From an uncultured Bacteroidales bacterium (GTDB taxonomy: Bacteria > Bacteroidota > Bacteroidia > Bacteroidales > UBA3663), in NCBI GenBank assembly GCA_905235375.1, contig CAJOLH010000016.1, positions 1-64,000 on the forward strand: DNA of 64,000 bases, given 5' to 3'. A program made the position numbers and the translations under genes. Shown here one piece after another: positions 38,386-46,553 of the stretch (within the stretch, counting starts at the first letter, position 1; the number at the start of each line of letters is the position of its first letter). The notes below the pieces were generated by a model. That model was given only the letters and a program-made list of their open reading frames with translations, did not search any database and was not told the DNA's origin.

Positions 38386-40124
38386 TTTCTCTGACGGCAT
38401 GGACATTGTTCTATGCCGTTAGTGTTTCTGCTCAATCGTTCGATGAGCCGGAATCTTTGCTGGGCGACAACTGCACCAGCATCCTCGCAGGCCGCAAGGC
38501 CACAACCGACGGCTCGGTAATCACCAGCCATACCTGCGACTCGTGGTACCGCACCTGGATGCGGTGGGTGCCTGCTGCCGACATCGAGCGCGACACCGTG
38601 ATGGATATCTACGAGGGACGGATGCATACCGAATACCCTGGTTCGATGGATGGCGTAAAGGTCAAGGGACAGATTCCCCAGCCTGCAGGCCACACCTATC
38701 GCTACCTCGACACGGCTTATCCCTGCCTCAACGAACATCAGCTCGGCATCGGCGAGACTACATTCTCCGGCCGCGATACGCTCCAGAACAAGGAAGGTAT
38801 GTTCATGATTGAGGAACTCTGCCGCGTGGCACTGCAACGCTGCACCAAGGCACGCGAGGCGATTCTGCTCATGGGCCGTCTCATCCACGAGTACGGATAC
38901 GGCGATTCGGGCGAATGTCTGACCATCGCCGACACCGAGGAAGCCTGGATCTTCGAAGTCCTCGGCGAAGGGCCCGACCAAGTGGGTGGTGTATGGGCTG
39001 CGCTGCGCATCCCCGATGACGAGGTGTGCGTCTCAGCCAACATCAGTCGCATCGGTTCACTCTCCACGCTTACTCCTCCCACCAAACCCGCCAAAGCGAA
39101 GAAGGGTAAGAAACCTGCATATACCCCACTCGTTTCCGATACGCAGATGGCTTCGCAGAACGTATTCGACGTGGCTCGCAAACTCGGATTCTGGGATGGC
39201 ACATCGGAGTTCTCATTCTGGCGTGCCTACAGCGGTGTCAACTACTTTGATGAACCGAAGAATTATTCCACGCGCGAACTCTATATTATGCAGCAGCTGG
39301 CTCCTTCGCTGGGACTCAATGACACGATGGACGAACTGCCCGTCAGCATTCGCCCCGACTCGCTCGTCTCCTATCGCAAGGTCATCAGCCTGCTCGGCAC
39401 GTGGTACGAAGGCGACAAACAGCTCGACCTCACACAGAAGATGCGCATCCCCAAGTCGAACCGCGATCTGGCGGGCAAGAAGCCATGGGCAAGCGAAGAC
39501 AGCATCATTTCTCCCGTTGCCAACCCATGGATGAACAATCGCCTCATCAACACACTCTACGCCCTGACGGGTGACGATGATTGGCACTGGGTGCGCACCG
39601 TAGCCGTGCCGCAATGCGCCTACTCCACCGTCATCCAACTGCGCGACTGGCTTCCCGATGCCGTTGGTGGCGTGTGCTGGACTTCGCTCGACAATCCCGG
39701 ACAGTCGCCACGCTTCCCCATCTTCTGCGGCTCTACTGAGCTGCCCAAGATGCTGCAGGTCTGCGGTCAGCATCGTTATCGCGATGATGCGCTCGTCTGG
39801 CACTATCGTCAGGCCAACAAACTCGCCACCGTGCGCTGGGGCGAATGTCGCAAGGACATCGAATCAGCACAACGCTATTTCCTCGACAAGGCCGAACGCG
39901 AACTTCCCTTTGTCGAACAAGAATACATGGGCATTCTGCGCTCTACCACCACAGCCGACGAAGTTTCCGATAAAGAGAGTTCCCTCCCTACAGAGAAGAA
40001 TCAAGGTGAGGCAATCGCCACAGACTTCCTCAACGGCTACACCGCCGACTTCATTGGCGCCACCGTCCTCCGCTGGGACGAACTCTATCGTCAATATTGG
40101 CGCAAATTCTGGAGCGGTTTCTAA
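38349..40124 (+). CDS. C69 family dipeptidase
   Basis: A 591-aa N-terminal-nucleophile-type dipeptidase. I use ATG 38349 because it gives a signal peptide (to about residue 29, SVSAQ). The nucleophile is C42 in GDNCTSILAG, followed by TTDGSVITSH, the signature of peptidase C69. Its start lies 37 nt inside the FKBP gene, so the two are translationally linked. Probably periplasmic, releasing amino acids from dipeptides. Confidence 0.88.
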   Translation: MRHHLLGRKRALISLTAWTLFYAVSVSAQSFDEPESLLGDNCTSILAGRKATTDGSVITSHTCDSWYRTWMRWVPAADIERDTVMDIYEGRMHTEYPGSMDGVKVKGQIPQPAGHTYRYLDTAYPCLNEHQLGIGETTFSGRDTLQNKEGMFMIEELCRVALQRCTKAREAILLMGRLIHEYGYGDSGECLTIADTEEAWIFEVLGEGPDQVGGVWAALRIPDDEVCVSANISRIGSLSTLTPPTKPAKAKKGKKPAYTPLVSDTQMASQNVFDVARKLGFWDGTSEFSFWRAYSGVNYFDEPKNYSTRELYIMQQLAPSLGLNDTMDELPVSIRPDSLVSYRKVISLLGTWYEGDKQLDLTQKMRIPKSNRDLAGKKPWASEDSIISPVANPWMNNRLINTLYALTGDDDWHWVRTVAVPQCAYSTVIQLRDWLPDAVGGVCWTSLDNPGQSPRFPIFCGSTELPKMLQVCGQHRYRDDALVWHYRQANKLATVRWGECRKDIESAQRYFLDKAERELPFVEQEYMGILRSTTTADEVSDKESSLPTEKNQGEAIATDFLNGYTADFIGATVLRWDELYRQYWRKFWSGF

Positions 40125-40131
40125 AGCTGCA

Positions 40132-40353
40132 TCACGAAACCTTCGCGGTCAATAACTCGCTTTGCAAAAACGAATAGACATATCGAGCACTTTGATAGTA
40201 TAGAGCTGTTGCGTCATTTTGCAACCGTTGGTAAGTGTCGGAGTTAAATACGGTTTGAAGTGCCTCCTCCATTGACAACTGAGGATTATCCTCCATCAAT
40301 AGAAGCGTTAGGTTTTTCACCATATCAAGCTTCATCAGTTCCTGTTCAGTCAT
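40132..40353 (-). CDS. Small third protein of the DUF3990 module
   Basis: A 73-aa hypothetical protein (LSMEEALQTVFNSDTYQRL, ALYYQSARYVYSFL), resembling the short proteins commonly found after DUF3990 genes in Bacteroidales. Its ATG overlaps the DUF3990 stop by 4 nt. Possibly an antitoxin-like partner (inference from context). Confidence 0.65.
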   Translation of the reverse strand: MTEQELMKLDMVKNLTLLLMEDNPQLSMEEALQTVFNSDTYQRLQNDATALYYQSARYVYSFLQSELLTAKVS

Positions 40354-40823
40354 AGTCTCTTCAAAATTTTGATGGCACGCTCAGTACCAAAATAATATTG
40401 GAATGTTATGCCCTTCATATTGCGGAGATTGTGAACGAGTGTGGGAAGATCAATGGTACAGGTTTCATATTTCCATAATTGAACTCCTACCCGATCGTTG
40501 GCAATAGGACCTATAACAATGTCATAGTCATGAGCGGGTTCGTGTTTGGGATTGTTACGATTGAGCAGGATAAACTTAGCCCATTCCTCGTTATAATCAT
40601 CGAAACGAAGCACACGTAGTTGTTGCATCTGTTCTTCATCAACTTCGTATGTCAAAATAGTTGGGACTCCTGTCTCCAACTGTTCCACTTTGATTTTAGC
40701 CATTGCCATAGCCTGAGTGTATTCGCGAGATAGATAAAAGCCCTGTCCAAAGTCCTTATTAGGCTTTGACTTGCGAAGATCTATCTCTCCAAAATCCGTG
40801 TATGTTCCATGGTAGAGAATCAT
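40350..40823 (-). CDS. DUF3990 protein, ADP-ribosyltransferase-like fold
   Basis: The 157-aa protein begins MILYHGTYTDFGEIDL and has DFGQGFYLS at about 24-32. This pattern (YHGT, then G-F-Y-L-S) recalls the H-Y motifs of ADP-ribosyltransferase-fold proteins, to which DUF3990 is thought to be related. A later HDYDIVIGPIANDR is conserved in the family. It sits between two very small genes with 4-nt overlaps, the arrangement of a toxin-antitoxin operon. Toxin activity and target are unproven. Confidence 0.72.
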   Translation of the reverse strand: MILYHGTYTDFGEIDLRKSKPNKDFGQGFYLSREYTQAMAMAKIKVEQLETGVPTILTYEVDEEQMQQLRVLRFDDYNEEWAKFILLNRNNPKHEPAHDYDIVIGPIANDRVGVQLWKYETCTIDLPTLVHNLRNMKGITFQYYFGTERAIKILKRL

Positions 40824-41044
40824 ATTAGCGCACCTCCTTTCAAATGACAGTAGTCTGTCATATCATTAACCATGGATTGAAACGACTGGGTATGACAATA
40901 GTCATAATGCTTGTCAACAAACTCTATACCCTTATAACGACTCAAATAGGCAAAAGCTTGCTTTAACGTCAGCCCAAAACGTTGCGCGAACGTCAGTACA
41001 AAGATAAGCGTCCATTCTACTTTGTCATGATTACTATATGCCAT
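40820..41044 (-). CDS. DUF3791 family protein
   Basis: A 74-aa protein (MAYSNHDKVEWTLIFVLTFAQ..., then TLKQAFAYLSRYKGIEFVDKHYD), matching the DUF3791 family that regularly precedes DUF3990 genes. The start is ATG 41044; a TTG two codons upstream is unlikely. It is the first gene of the three-gene operon with a consensus promoter. Candidate antitoxin. Confidence 0.72.
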   Translation of the reverse strand: MAYSNHDKVEWTLIFVLTFAQRFGLTLKQAFAYLSRYKGIEFVDKHYDYCHTQSFQSMVNDMTDYCHLKGGALI

Positions 41045-41086
41045 AATCAATTCATTCTAATCATTATTATTCTTTTATTCTGGGTG

Positions 41087-41118
41087 CAAAGATAAAACTA
41101 ATTCAGCAATAAACCAAA
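41087..41118 (-). promoter_or_regulatory. Promoter of the DUF3791-DUF3990 operon
   Basis: TTTG (41118-41115), 20 nt, TATCTTTG (41094-41087) on the minus strand: an exact consensus. Confidence 0.8.
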
Positions 41119-41198
41119 TTATTTCCCTAATTAATGCAAAATTAGTTGCGAATAAGTCTGTACATATTGCTTTTCGTAGTGGCAATGGGAATTAGCAC

Positions 41199-41235
41199 AA
41201 GAAATGGGTCAGGCGTTCTGCTTGACCCATTTCTT
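41199..41235 (-). terminator. Hairpin terminator after the caspase-fold gene
   Basis: A perfect 13-bp stem AAGAAATGGGTCA/TGACCCATTTCTT with an 11-nt loop, 17 bp past the stop codon. The U-rich part is within the stem (TTTCTT) and not after it. Confidence 0.6.
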
Positions 41236-41252
41236 TAAAATAACAATAACTA

Positions 41253-43343
41253 CTACCTGTCATAATCGAGATACGACGGAAGTGTTGGATTATATCCACC
41301 GACACGACGTTTAGCACTATACCAATTTGAGACAGGACTGAATCCATCCTGATCATGGAATACTCGGAATACGCCGACATCTATGACATGGTGGCTTGGA
41401 TCATCGGATTTTTCAACCATAACAAAAGCATATTGCAGATTGCTGATACCTCCTTCCACCTTAGTGCCAGATATTATCAATGCAGTCTTAGTGTTAATAT
41501 CATAATCCGAATAGTGGTTAACACCTTCTGTATTAAAGAACACACTGAAGTTGCTACCCTCTCCGCTGATGAATGCGCCAGTGCCTGTAGCTTCACTGGA
41601 TGCCTGCGTCTCTTTATAATCCAAAGTATTGTTATGCATATTTTGGTTATAGAATTTGAAATAGAGGTCAGCGAAAATATCGCCTGGAGAATAGCCTTGA
41701 GTGGAATGAACCAGTTCCATAGGACTGGCGACATACTCCCCCTCAATATTCGGAGGATTATTGCCATCATAAATGTTAATGTAGGGATCCATCTGTTCAC
41801 GGATATCCGAAGGAACCACATTGTCTATGCGTTCGTATTTGCCTGTCATAAACGCTACAGGTTCGCTATAGTTGTATCCGCTTCCGTCATAGACGTATGC
41901 ACGAGCCCAATAGGTTGTCTCTGGCTTGATCAAAGAGTTCGATTGAGATGCGTTGTAGGTTAGGGATTCTGTGTATTCCAAGTACGGAATTCCCAACTCA
42001 TTATCTCCAGCATTTTTTTCTATTCGTCCGACAATATCAGAGAACATTTCTGACAAACTCAGTTCAAAACCGTATTTGAATGGCATTTTTTTTAATTCAG
42101 ACTGTTGAGTAATTATCTCCCATGATGTATAGGTATTTGCATGAACATATGCAGTATAAAGATGGTCGGCGTAAAGATCTACCCACAAACCATTTTCATC
42201 AGATTTGTCTGTATAACTGATTGTTGGCCGATTTATACAATATTGAGAATATTCATCTTGTTCAGGATACATTATGAGATCAGCCCAGTATGTGTTATGG
42301 TTTTCGTGTTCCAAGCCACCTGTCAAAAAAGAAAATGAACTCTTAATGGACATGCCTGAGAGTAGTTTGCTATAAAATTCAAGACCAGCTACTTGACCTC
42401 CCGTGTTTGATTCATCATACCCCAAATAAATGCCAGCACCTTTTCTAACAAACACTTCGGCAAGGCTTGTACTAACAGTGTCATTCCCATTAATGTTAGG
42501 TCCTTTCATCGTTTGACAGGCAACATTAAAAACAATGCCTTCACCAGGATGATTAAATTGTTCTGTTGAAGAATTGATGAAATTCTCAGACACACATATG
42601 TTATTGTAGTCAAATGTTAAGAACTCAGCAGGATAATCTTTATATTTATCCCAAAACGATGGGACAAGTTTACCTTTGGCATCTCGTTCTACGGTGACAG
42701 ATGTCGCGAGCCAATGCCTTCTTACATTATTATCAAAGGAGCCATGAGTGATTAAGAATAAATAATCACAGTCAAAGATGCCTTTCCTAAAAAATTCAAT
42801 ATCTGGAGAATTCACTAAATCTGTTACAAAACCCAATTCTTGGAACATTGATTGAACAAGGGCTCCACTTTGGTGGGACCAACTTCTATCTGTTTGTTGA
42901 TTTACTACCAGGATTTTTGCATCAGTAAAACTTGGATGAGTATATATAAAGTCTTCTTCTATTTCTTTTTTAACCCTATTTACTACCTGCTGTTGTTCCA
43001 TCTCGAATTCTCCATCATCGGGTTCTGGATAATAGGAATAGGATATAGTTCGGAAGTCCTTGATTTTGACAAACATTGTCGTGGTCTCATTAAAGTAAAC
43101 TTCCTCCACACCCTTGATAGCTCGAATCCTGTCAGCAAATTCTTTTAATTGCTCGATTGATTTGCACTGATTGTAATAATCGACAATGGTATAGTCAATG
43201 TCGGACACATCCTTGCAGATTTCTGCATAAGTGCGCTCAACATTGTTGTCATCGTTAACGACTTCATCATCCTTGTCGCATGAAAACAAGCCGACGTTTA
43301 GAATCAGCAGGATGAAAAACTGAATAAACCTTTTATGTTTCAT
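41253..43343 (-). CDS. Lipoprotein with a caspase/gingipain-like protease domain
   Basis: A 696-aa protein with a lipobox (LNVGLFSC, Cys22) and an acidic tail. Residues about 140-350 look like a clan CD cysteine protease: a buried strand DYLFLITHG ending in H200-G201, and VFNVACQTMKG with C276, the expected His/Cys dyad. A fibronectin-like segment follows (TYWARAYVYDGSGY), then a C-terminal beta-rich domain of about 180 residues (from about 515) that I do not recognise. It is the last gene of an operon with a WG-repeat protein and a barrel. The dyad is an inference from pattern; it could also be a non-catalytic caspase-like or CHAT-like fold. Confidence 0.65.
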   Translation of the reverse strand: MKHKRFIQFFILLILNVGLFSCDKDDEVVNDDNNVERTYAEICKDVSDIDYTIVDYYNQCKSIEQLKEFADRIRAIKGVEEVYFNETTTMFVKIKDFRTISYSYYPEPDDGEFEMEQQQVVNRVKKEIEEDFIYTHPSFTDAKILVVNQQTDRSWSHQSGALVQSMFQELGFVTDLVNSPDIEFFRKGIFDCDYLFLITHGSFDNNVRRHWLATSVTVERDAKGKLVPSFWDKYKDYPAEFLTFDYNNICVSENFINSSTEQFNHPGEGIVFNVACQTMKGPNINGNDTVSTSLAEVFVRKGAGIYLGYDESNTGGQVAGLEFYSKLLSGMSIKSSFSFLTGGLEHENHNTYWADLIMYPEQDEYSQYCINRPTISYTDKSDENGLWVDLYADHLYTAYVHANTYTSWEIITQQSELKKMPFKYGFELSLSEMFSDIVGRIEKNAGDNELGIPYLEYTESLTYNASQSNSLIKPETTYWARAYVYDGSGYNYSEPVAFMTGKYERIDNVVPSDIREQMDPYINIYDGNNPPNIEGEYVASPMELVHSTQGYSPGDIFADLYFKFYNQNMHNNTLDYKETQASSEATGTGAFISGEGSNFSVFFNTEGVNHYSDYDINTKTALIISGTKVEGGISNLQYAFVMVEKSDDPSHHVIDVGVFRVFHDQDGFSPVSNWYSAKRRVGGYNPTLPSYLDYDR

Positions 43344-43356
43344 AGTTAAAATGTTT

Positions 43357-43384
43357 TGCAGGCAGTTTAACTAAACTGCCTGCA
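43357..43384 (-). promoter_or_regulatory. Strong intergenic hairpin within the operon
   Basis: TGCAGGCAGTTTA and TAAACTGCCTGCA form a perfect 13-bp stem with a 2-nt loop, placed 14 nt before the start codon of the caspase-fold gene. It could act as an RNA processing site, partial terminator or translational block. Confidence 0.6.
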
Positions 43385-43416
43385 GGTTTGTAGATGTATC
43401 TTAATAGGATAATTGT

Positions 43417-44670
43417 TTACTTCAACTCAAATTCACTCATATCCAATACACGAGTCTTACCAACATTTTCAGAGAAATCATTGACTGCGTACTTCCTGTA
43501 TTTTAAATAGTTGACAGAAGCAAATTTTGGATCTTGAATAGAAAAACGTGTGATAATACATTTTACGCTCTCATTGGCAATAACTTTCTCTACTACAGCT
43601 GTATATTGCACTACATATTCTACTTGATGCAATGCACTACCACCTAATAAATCTAAAAAACCTTGTGATAAACCACCTTCGCCAAAATCATAAGTAGCAG
43701 TCTCAGTCCAGACAATCTGTCGACCTTCACAATTCTTTTTTCTTTCAATTTCAGCTGCTCGGCGCTCAGCTTCTTGAGCAGCGGCAAGACGTTGTCTTTC
43801 ATTCTCTTCTTCCTGACGTCTCAATTCCTCTTGCTGACGTTTCAATTCAGCTTGCTTTTGTTGTTCTTCAAGACGTTTTTGATTGGCTGTCAAATCAACA
43901 TACTTGCCGCTTTTATCAATTATTATTTCCTTTCCATCAAGTTTGACTTCAGCTTTGCCATTAGAAAACTCCTTAATAACCGACTCATAAGTTGGCACTA
44001 TTGCGATTGTACCATTGGAAGAAACAAATCCCCACCTGCCACCGCCCACAGAGTAACTTGCCAGGCCATCACTAAGAAGGCTAACATCAATAGATTCTTG
44101 TGGTTCGAAAACTACGTCTTCGGGATTGCTCGTATTGCAACTAAAACGTTTTACAACCATATTTCCCGAAGGAAGCCCATGCTGGAATTGGCCTTTAACG
44201 GCTATAAAGTAATGAGCCATTTCATCGAACCAATAAGCATATCCTTTACCCTCTAACATTCCGTCTTCAACGCTGGATGACCAACTTACATTCTCAAATT
44301 TGAGGAACTTCCCATCGATATAAAGCCAACATGAACCACGTTGATTGTTTTCTTTATAATCGCAATCCTCAAATTCAAATACATACCTTGGATAATCATC
44401 AAGAGGCATGAAATATATCTCATCAAGGGTTGTCTGCTTATCACCAAAACGGTCAATAAGTTTTGTCGTATATTTTCCAAATAGGTAATTGTGCTTCTCC
44501 CCATACTGTCTCATTTTTTCAAGAGTCACACCCTTGCCTTTCGAATTCTTGGCACAATAAAACTGTTTAGGTGCCCTTCCTCTTTCCAAGCCCTCCTGAA
44601 ACAATTTCTCTTGTGCTTGACTTCCGATGCAATACATCAGAATCATGAAAATCGAAATATATCTTTTCAT
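43417..44670 (-). CDS. Secreted WG-repeat and coiled-coil protein
   Basis: A 417-aa protein with a signal peptide (MKRYISIFMILMYCIGSQAQ). The middle contains a MORN-like part (EGKGYAYWFDEMAHYFIAVK), then one WG repeat (GRWGFVSSNGTIAIVPTYES, about 212-231). A long charged coiled coil (about 262-312, QKRLEEQQKQAELKRQQEEL) follows, and a C-terminal beta-rich domain with YVVQYTAVVEKV. Function unknown. It is the middle gene of the three-gene operon. Confidence 0.72.
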   Translation of the reverse strand: MKRYISIFMILMYCIGSQAQEKLFQEGLERGRAPKQFYCAKNSKGKGVTLEKMRQYGEKHNYLFGKYTTKLIDRFGDKQTTLDEIYFMPLDDYPRYVFEFEDCDYKENNQRGSCWLYIDGKFLKFENVSWSSSVEDGMLEGKGYAYWFDEMAHYFIAVKGQFQHGLPSGNMVVKRFSCNTSNPEDVVFEPQESIDVSLLSDGLASYSVGGGRWGFVSSNGTIAIVPTYESVIKEFSNGKAEVKLDGKEIIIDKSGKYVDLTANQKRLEEQQKQAELKRQQEELRRQEEENERQRLAAAQEAERRAAEIERKKNCEGRQIVWTETATYDFGEGGLSQGFLDLLGGSALHQVEYVVQYTAVVEKVIANESVKCIITRFSIQDPKFASVNYLKYRKYAVNDFSENVGKTRVLDMSEFELK

Positions 44671-44704
44671 AATTTTGAAGCGAATGAATAAATTATGGCC
44701 ATCC

Positions 44705-44729
44705 CAGAGCGGGAAATCAACCCGCTCTG
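44705..44729 (-). promoter_or_regulatory. GC-rich intergenic hairpin
   Basis: CAGAGCGGG and CCCGCTCTG form a 9-bp stem with a 7-nt loop, extended by an outer ATGGC/GCCAT pairing. It lies between the barrel gene and the WG-repeat gene; no T-run follows, so it is more likely a stabiliser or processing site than a terminator. Confidence 0.55.
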
Positions 44730-44746
44730 CTCATAGCCATGATAGC

Positions 44747-45367
44747 TTATAAATTAACAGTTATACCAAAATCAATATAGGATCGAGTGGCAGAAATCGT
44801 AAAGGAGTCTTTACTATCTTCCTCCATACCACGACCGGATGAACCAATACCCCAACTTAAATCAACACCTCCGTAAATGCCAACTTTATCGGTTATATAA
44901 AATTTCATACGAGCCTTGGCTCCCAAATCAAACAATAGGTTGTGGTAAGGCGCACCTTGCAGATAATCAAGACCAATACCTATATATAAGGGAATCTGGA
45001 ATCGTTTGTTAGGGAAAATTGTTCTGCCTCCATATTGCATAAAGGTGAAGGTGTTAAGATCATCGGCTGTGTCAGGTATGGGGAACAAAGAATTACCTTC
45101 ATAAGGATCAAATTCATCTAATTCCCATTTACCATATTTAAATTCAGTCATGATAATATATCCTCTTAACTGTCTCTCAACGTCAACTGAAACGCCAAAT
45201 GTTGACTTGTAATCGATATTGTGCTTTTCGTCATCAAATTTGATTTTAGAACTAAGACTGCCCAGATGAGGATTTACACCTACTACCACACTGACACTTC
45301 TTTCTTGTGCGCAAATAGAAGAGGCAAACATAGCCAGAACGAGGAAAGTTAAGATTAACTTTTTCAT
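44747..45367 (-). CDS. Outer-membrane beta-barrel protein
   Basis: A 206-aa protein with a signal peptide (MKKLILTFLVLAMFASSICAQ). Alternating amphipathic strands follow (SVSVVVGVNPHLG, GRTIFPNKRFQIPLYIGIGLD, KVGIYGGVDLSWG) and it ends IDFGITVNL, a typical barrel of about 8 strands. It is the first gene of the operon and lies directly downstream of the structured leader RNA and its terminator. Confidence 0.75.
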   Translation of the reverse strand: MKKLILTFLVLAMFASSICAQERSVSVVVGVNPHLGSLSSKIKFDDEKHNIDYKSTFGVSVDVERQLRGYIIMTEFKYGKWELDEFDPYEGNSLFPIPDTADDLNTFTFMQYGGRTIFPNKRFQIPLYIGIGLDYLQGAPYHNLLFDLGAKARMKFYITDKVGIYGGVDLSWGIGSSGRGMEEDSKDSFTISATRSYIDFGITVNL

Positions 45368-45424
45368 ATAACACTTGTGTTTTTAGCGCCTCCAAGATTC
45401 CCAAACTCGGCAATATACTACAAT

Positions 45425-45454
45425 AAAAAAAGACGTGGAATCTTGTTTCACGTC
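45425..45454 (-). terminator. Terminator at the end of the candidate RNA
   Basis: On the minus strand GACGTGAAA pairs with TTCCACGTC (one mismatch) and is followed directly by seven T. It stands 58 nt before the start codon of the barrel gene, where an attenuator would be. Confidence 0.75.
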
Positions 45455-45702
45455 CTCTGTGGTAAGGCCCTAGGATGACCATTGTAGCGAAGATTGAAAA
45501 CAATACTCCACGCCCGGTCATATATACAAACAGACAATACCACATCGTGATATAGTCTGGCATATACTATGCCGAACGAGAAGTGTTTGTCCTCTATCCA
45601 GCTACTAAAATTTCCTAGGTTTTACCACATGGACAGCGAAAAACGCCTTCTTGTTTATTTGCTAAGGCTAAGGAAAACGGGAAACCGCCTTCCACACCTT
45701 AG
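45425..45702 (-). ncRNA. Candidate structured RNA or leader (unrecognised class)
   Basis: On the minus strand, a promoter-like pair (45740-45709) is followed by about 278 nt without a good ORF that ends in a terminator. Near the 5' end, CTAAGG/CCTTAG (45702-45697 with 45667-45662) encloses a small CGG/CCG hairpin. A long-range helix GTGGTAA...CCTAGGA (45628-45613) with TCCTAGG...TTACCAC (45475-45459) closes a multibranch region. That region contains ATGACC/GGTCAT, a CAGAC/GTCTG hairpin with inner ATATCAC/GTGGTAT, and GGCATA/TATGCC. It is not tmRNA, RNase P RNA or SRP RNA by their signatures. It lies before the barrel operon, so it may be a cis-acting leader or an independent small RNA. Confidence 0.6.
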
Positions 45703-45708
45703 ATGTCG

Positions 45709-45740
45709 CAAAGATGATAAAAAAAACAATACGATGGAAA
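45709..45740 (-). promoter_or_regulatory. Promoter of the candidate RNA and barrel operon
   Basis: TTTC (45740-45737), 20 nt, CATCTTTG (45716-45709) on the minus strand; each box is one base off consensus. Confidence 0.5.
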
Positions 45741-45936
45741 GAAAACATGAAAAAAAGTAAAAAAAAAGTATCAAAAATGAAAAACAATCGATTGCATAAA
45801 GACAAAACTAACATAATTGTTTACATAAAAGATGAAAAATCTCTAATCTGAAGCATCCTTCGAAGTGAAGAAATGCATGAAACTATCAAATAATGAGGAG
45901 TACTCGAATAGAATGTTAGAGTAATAAATGTATCGG

Positions 45937-46356
45937 TCCAATTTACTTTAGAGAATTGGACCGATGCAATCGGATGAGTCCAATTTACTTTAGAGAATTG
46001 GACCGACGCGATTGGATGGGTCCAATTTACTTTAGAGAATTGGACCGATGCGATTGGACGGGTCCAATTTACTTTAGAGAATTGGACCGATGCGATTGGA
46101 TGGGTCCAATTTACTTTAGAGAATTGGACTGACACGATTGGACGGGTCCAATTTACTTTAGAGAATTGGACCGATGCAATTGGATGAGTCCAATTTACTT
46201 TAGGGAATTGGACTGACACGATCGGATGAGTCCAATTTACTTTAGAGAATTAGACCGATGCGACTGGACGGGTCCAATTTACTTTAGAGAATTGGACTGA
46301 CACGATCGGACGAGTCCAATTTACTTTAGGGAATTGGACCGACACGTTTGGAAACA
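45937..46356. repeat. Ten-unit 42-bp tandem array of palindromes
   Basis: Ten exact-length 42-bp units start at 45937 and every 42 bp to 46315. Each contains TCCAATT-TACTTTAGAG-AATTGGA, extended to 9-bp arms GGTCCAATT/AATTGGACC in several units, and a second degenerate palindrome (CCGAT-GCA-ATCGG in unit 1). Units 1-9 differ only by transitions (C/T or A/G); unit 10 diverges at its end. On the minus strand the units read as 14-residue repeats (SVQFSKVNWTHPIA), but one unit carries a stop and no start is convincing, so I do not call a gene. Confidence 0.9.
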
Positions 46357-46511
46357 TCCTGTTTATGAAATGAACCCAATAAAGTGTGAGAGAATAGATG
46401 AAAACTGAATAAAATGTACTATAGAGAATAAAAAAACGGGAAAAATGGAAAGAAATAAGGTATTTTAGACATTTTTAGGAGCCACAAATGAGAAAAAACA
46501 AAGAAAAAACT

Positions 46512-46519
46512 TACATTTG
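46512..46519 (+). promoter_or_regulatory. -7 box of the PCMD lipoprotein gene
   Basis: TACATTTG, a perfect TAnnTTTG, 34 nt before the chosen start codon. No TTTG at the usual -33 distance. Confidence 0.45.
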
Positions 46520-46553
46520 CACACACGAAACCAACTTATTTTATTATTTCATT

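Noticed and set aside
45569..45760. 63-codon open frame overlapping the candidate RNA
   Set aside because: Low-complexity lysine-rich end, no homologous pattern, and it runs against the promoter and terminator of the RNA.
45821..46219. Repeat-protein gene on the minus strand (14-residue repeats)
   Set aside because: The open frame follows from 42 being a multiple of three. One unit carries TAA, there is no credible start, and both strands show similar open frames.
45937..46356. CRISPR array
   Set aside because: The period is exactly 42 bp and the inter-palindrome segments are near-identical (transitions only), not unique spacers. No cas genes are nearby.
45937..46356. Diversity-generating retroelement template or variable repeat
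   Set aside because: Changes are A/G and C/T transitions in many copies, not adenine-specific substitutions in one of two copies, and no reverse transcriptase is present.
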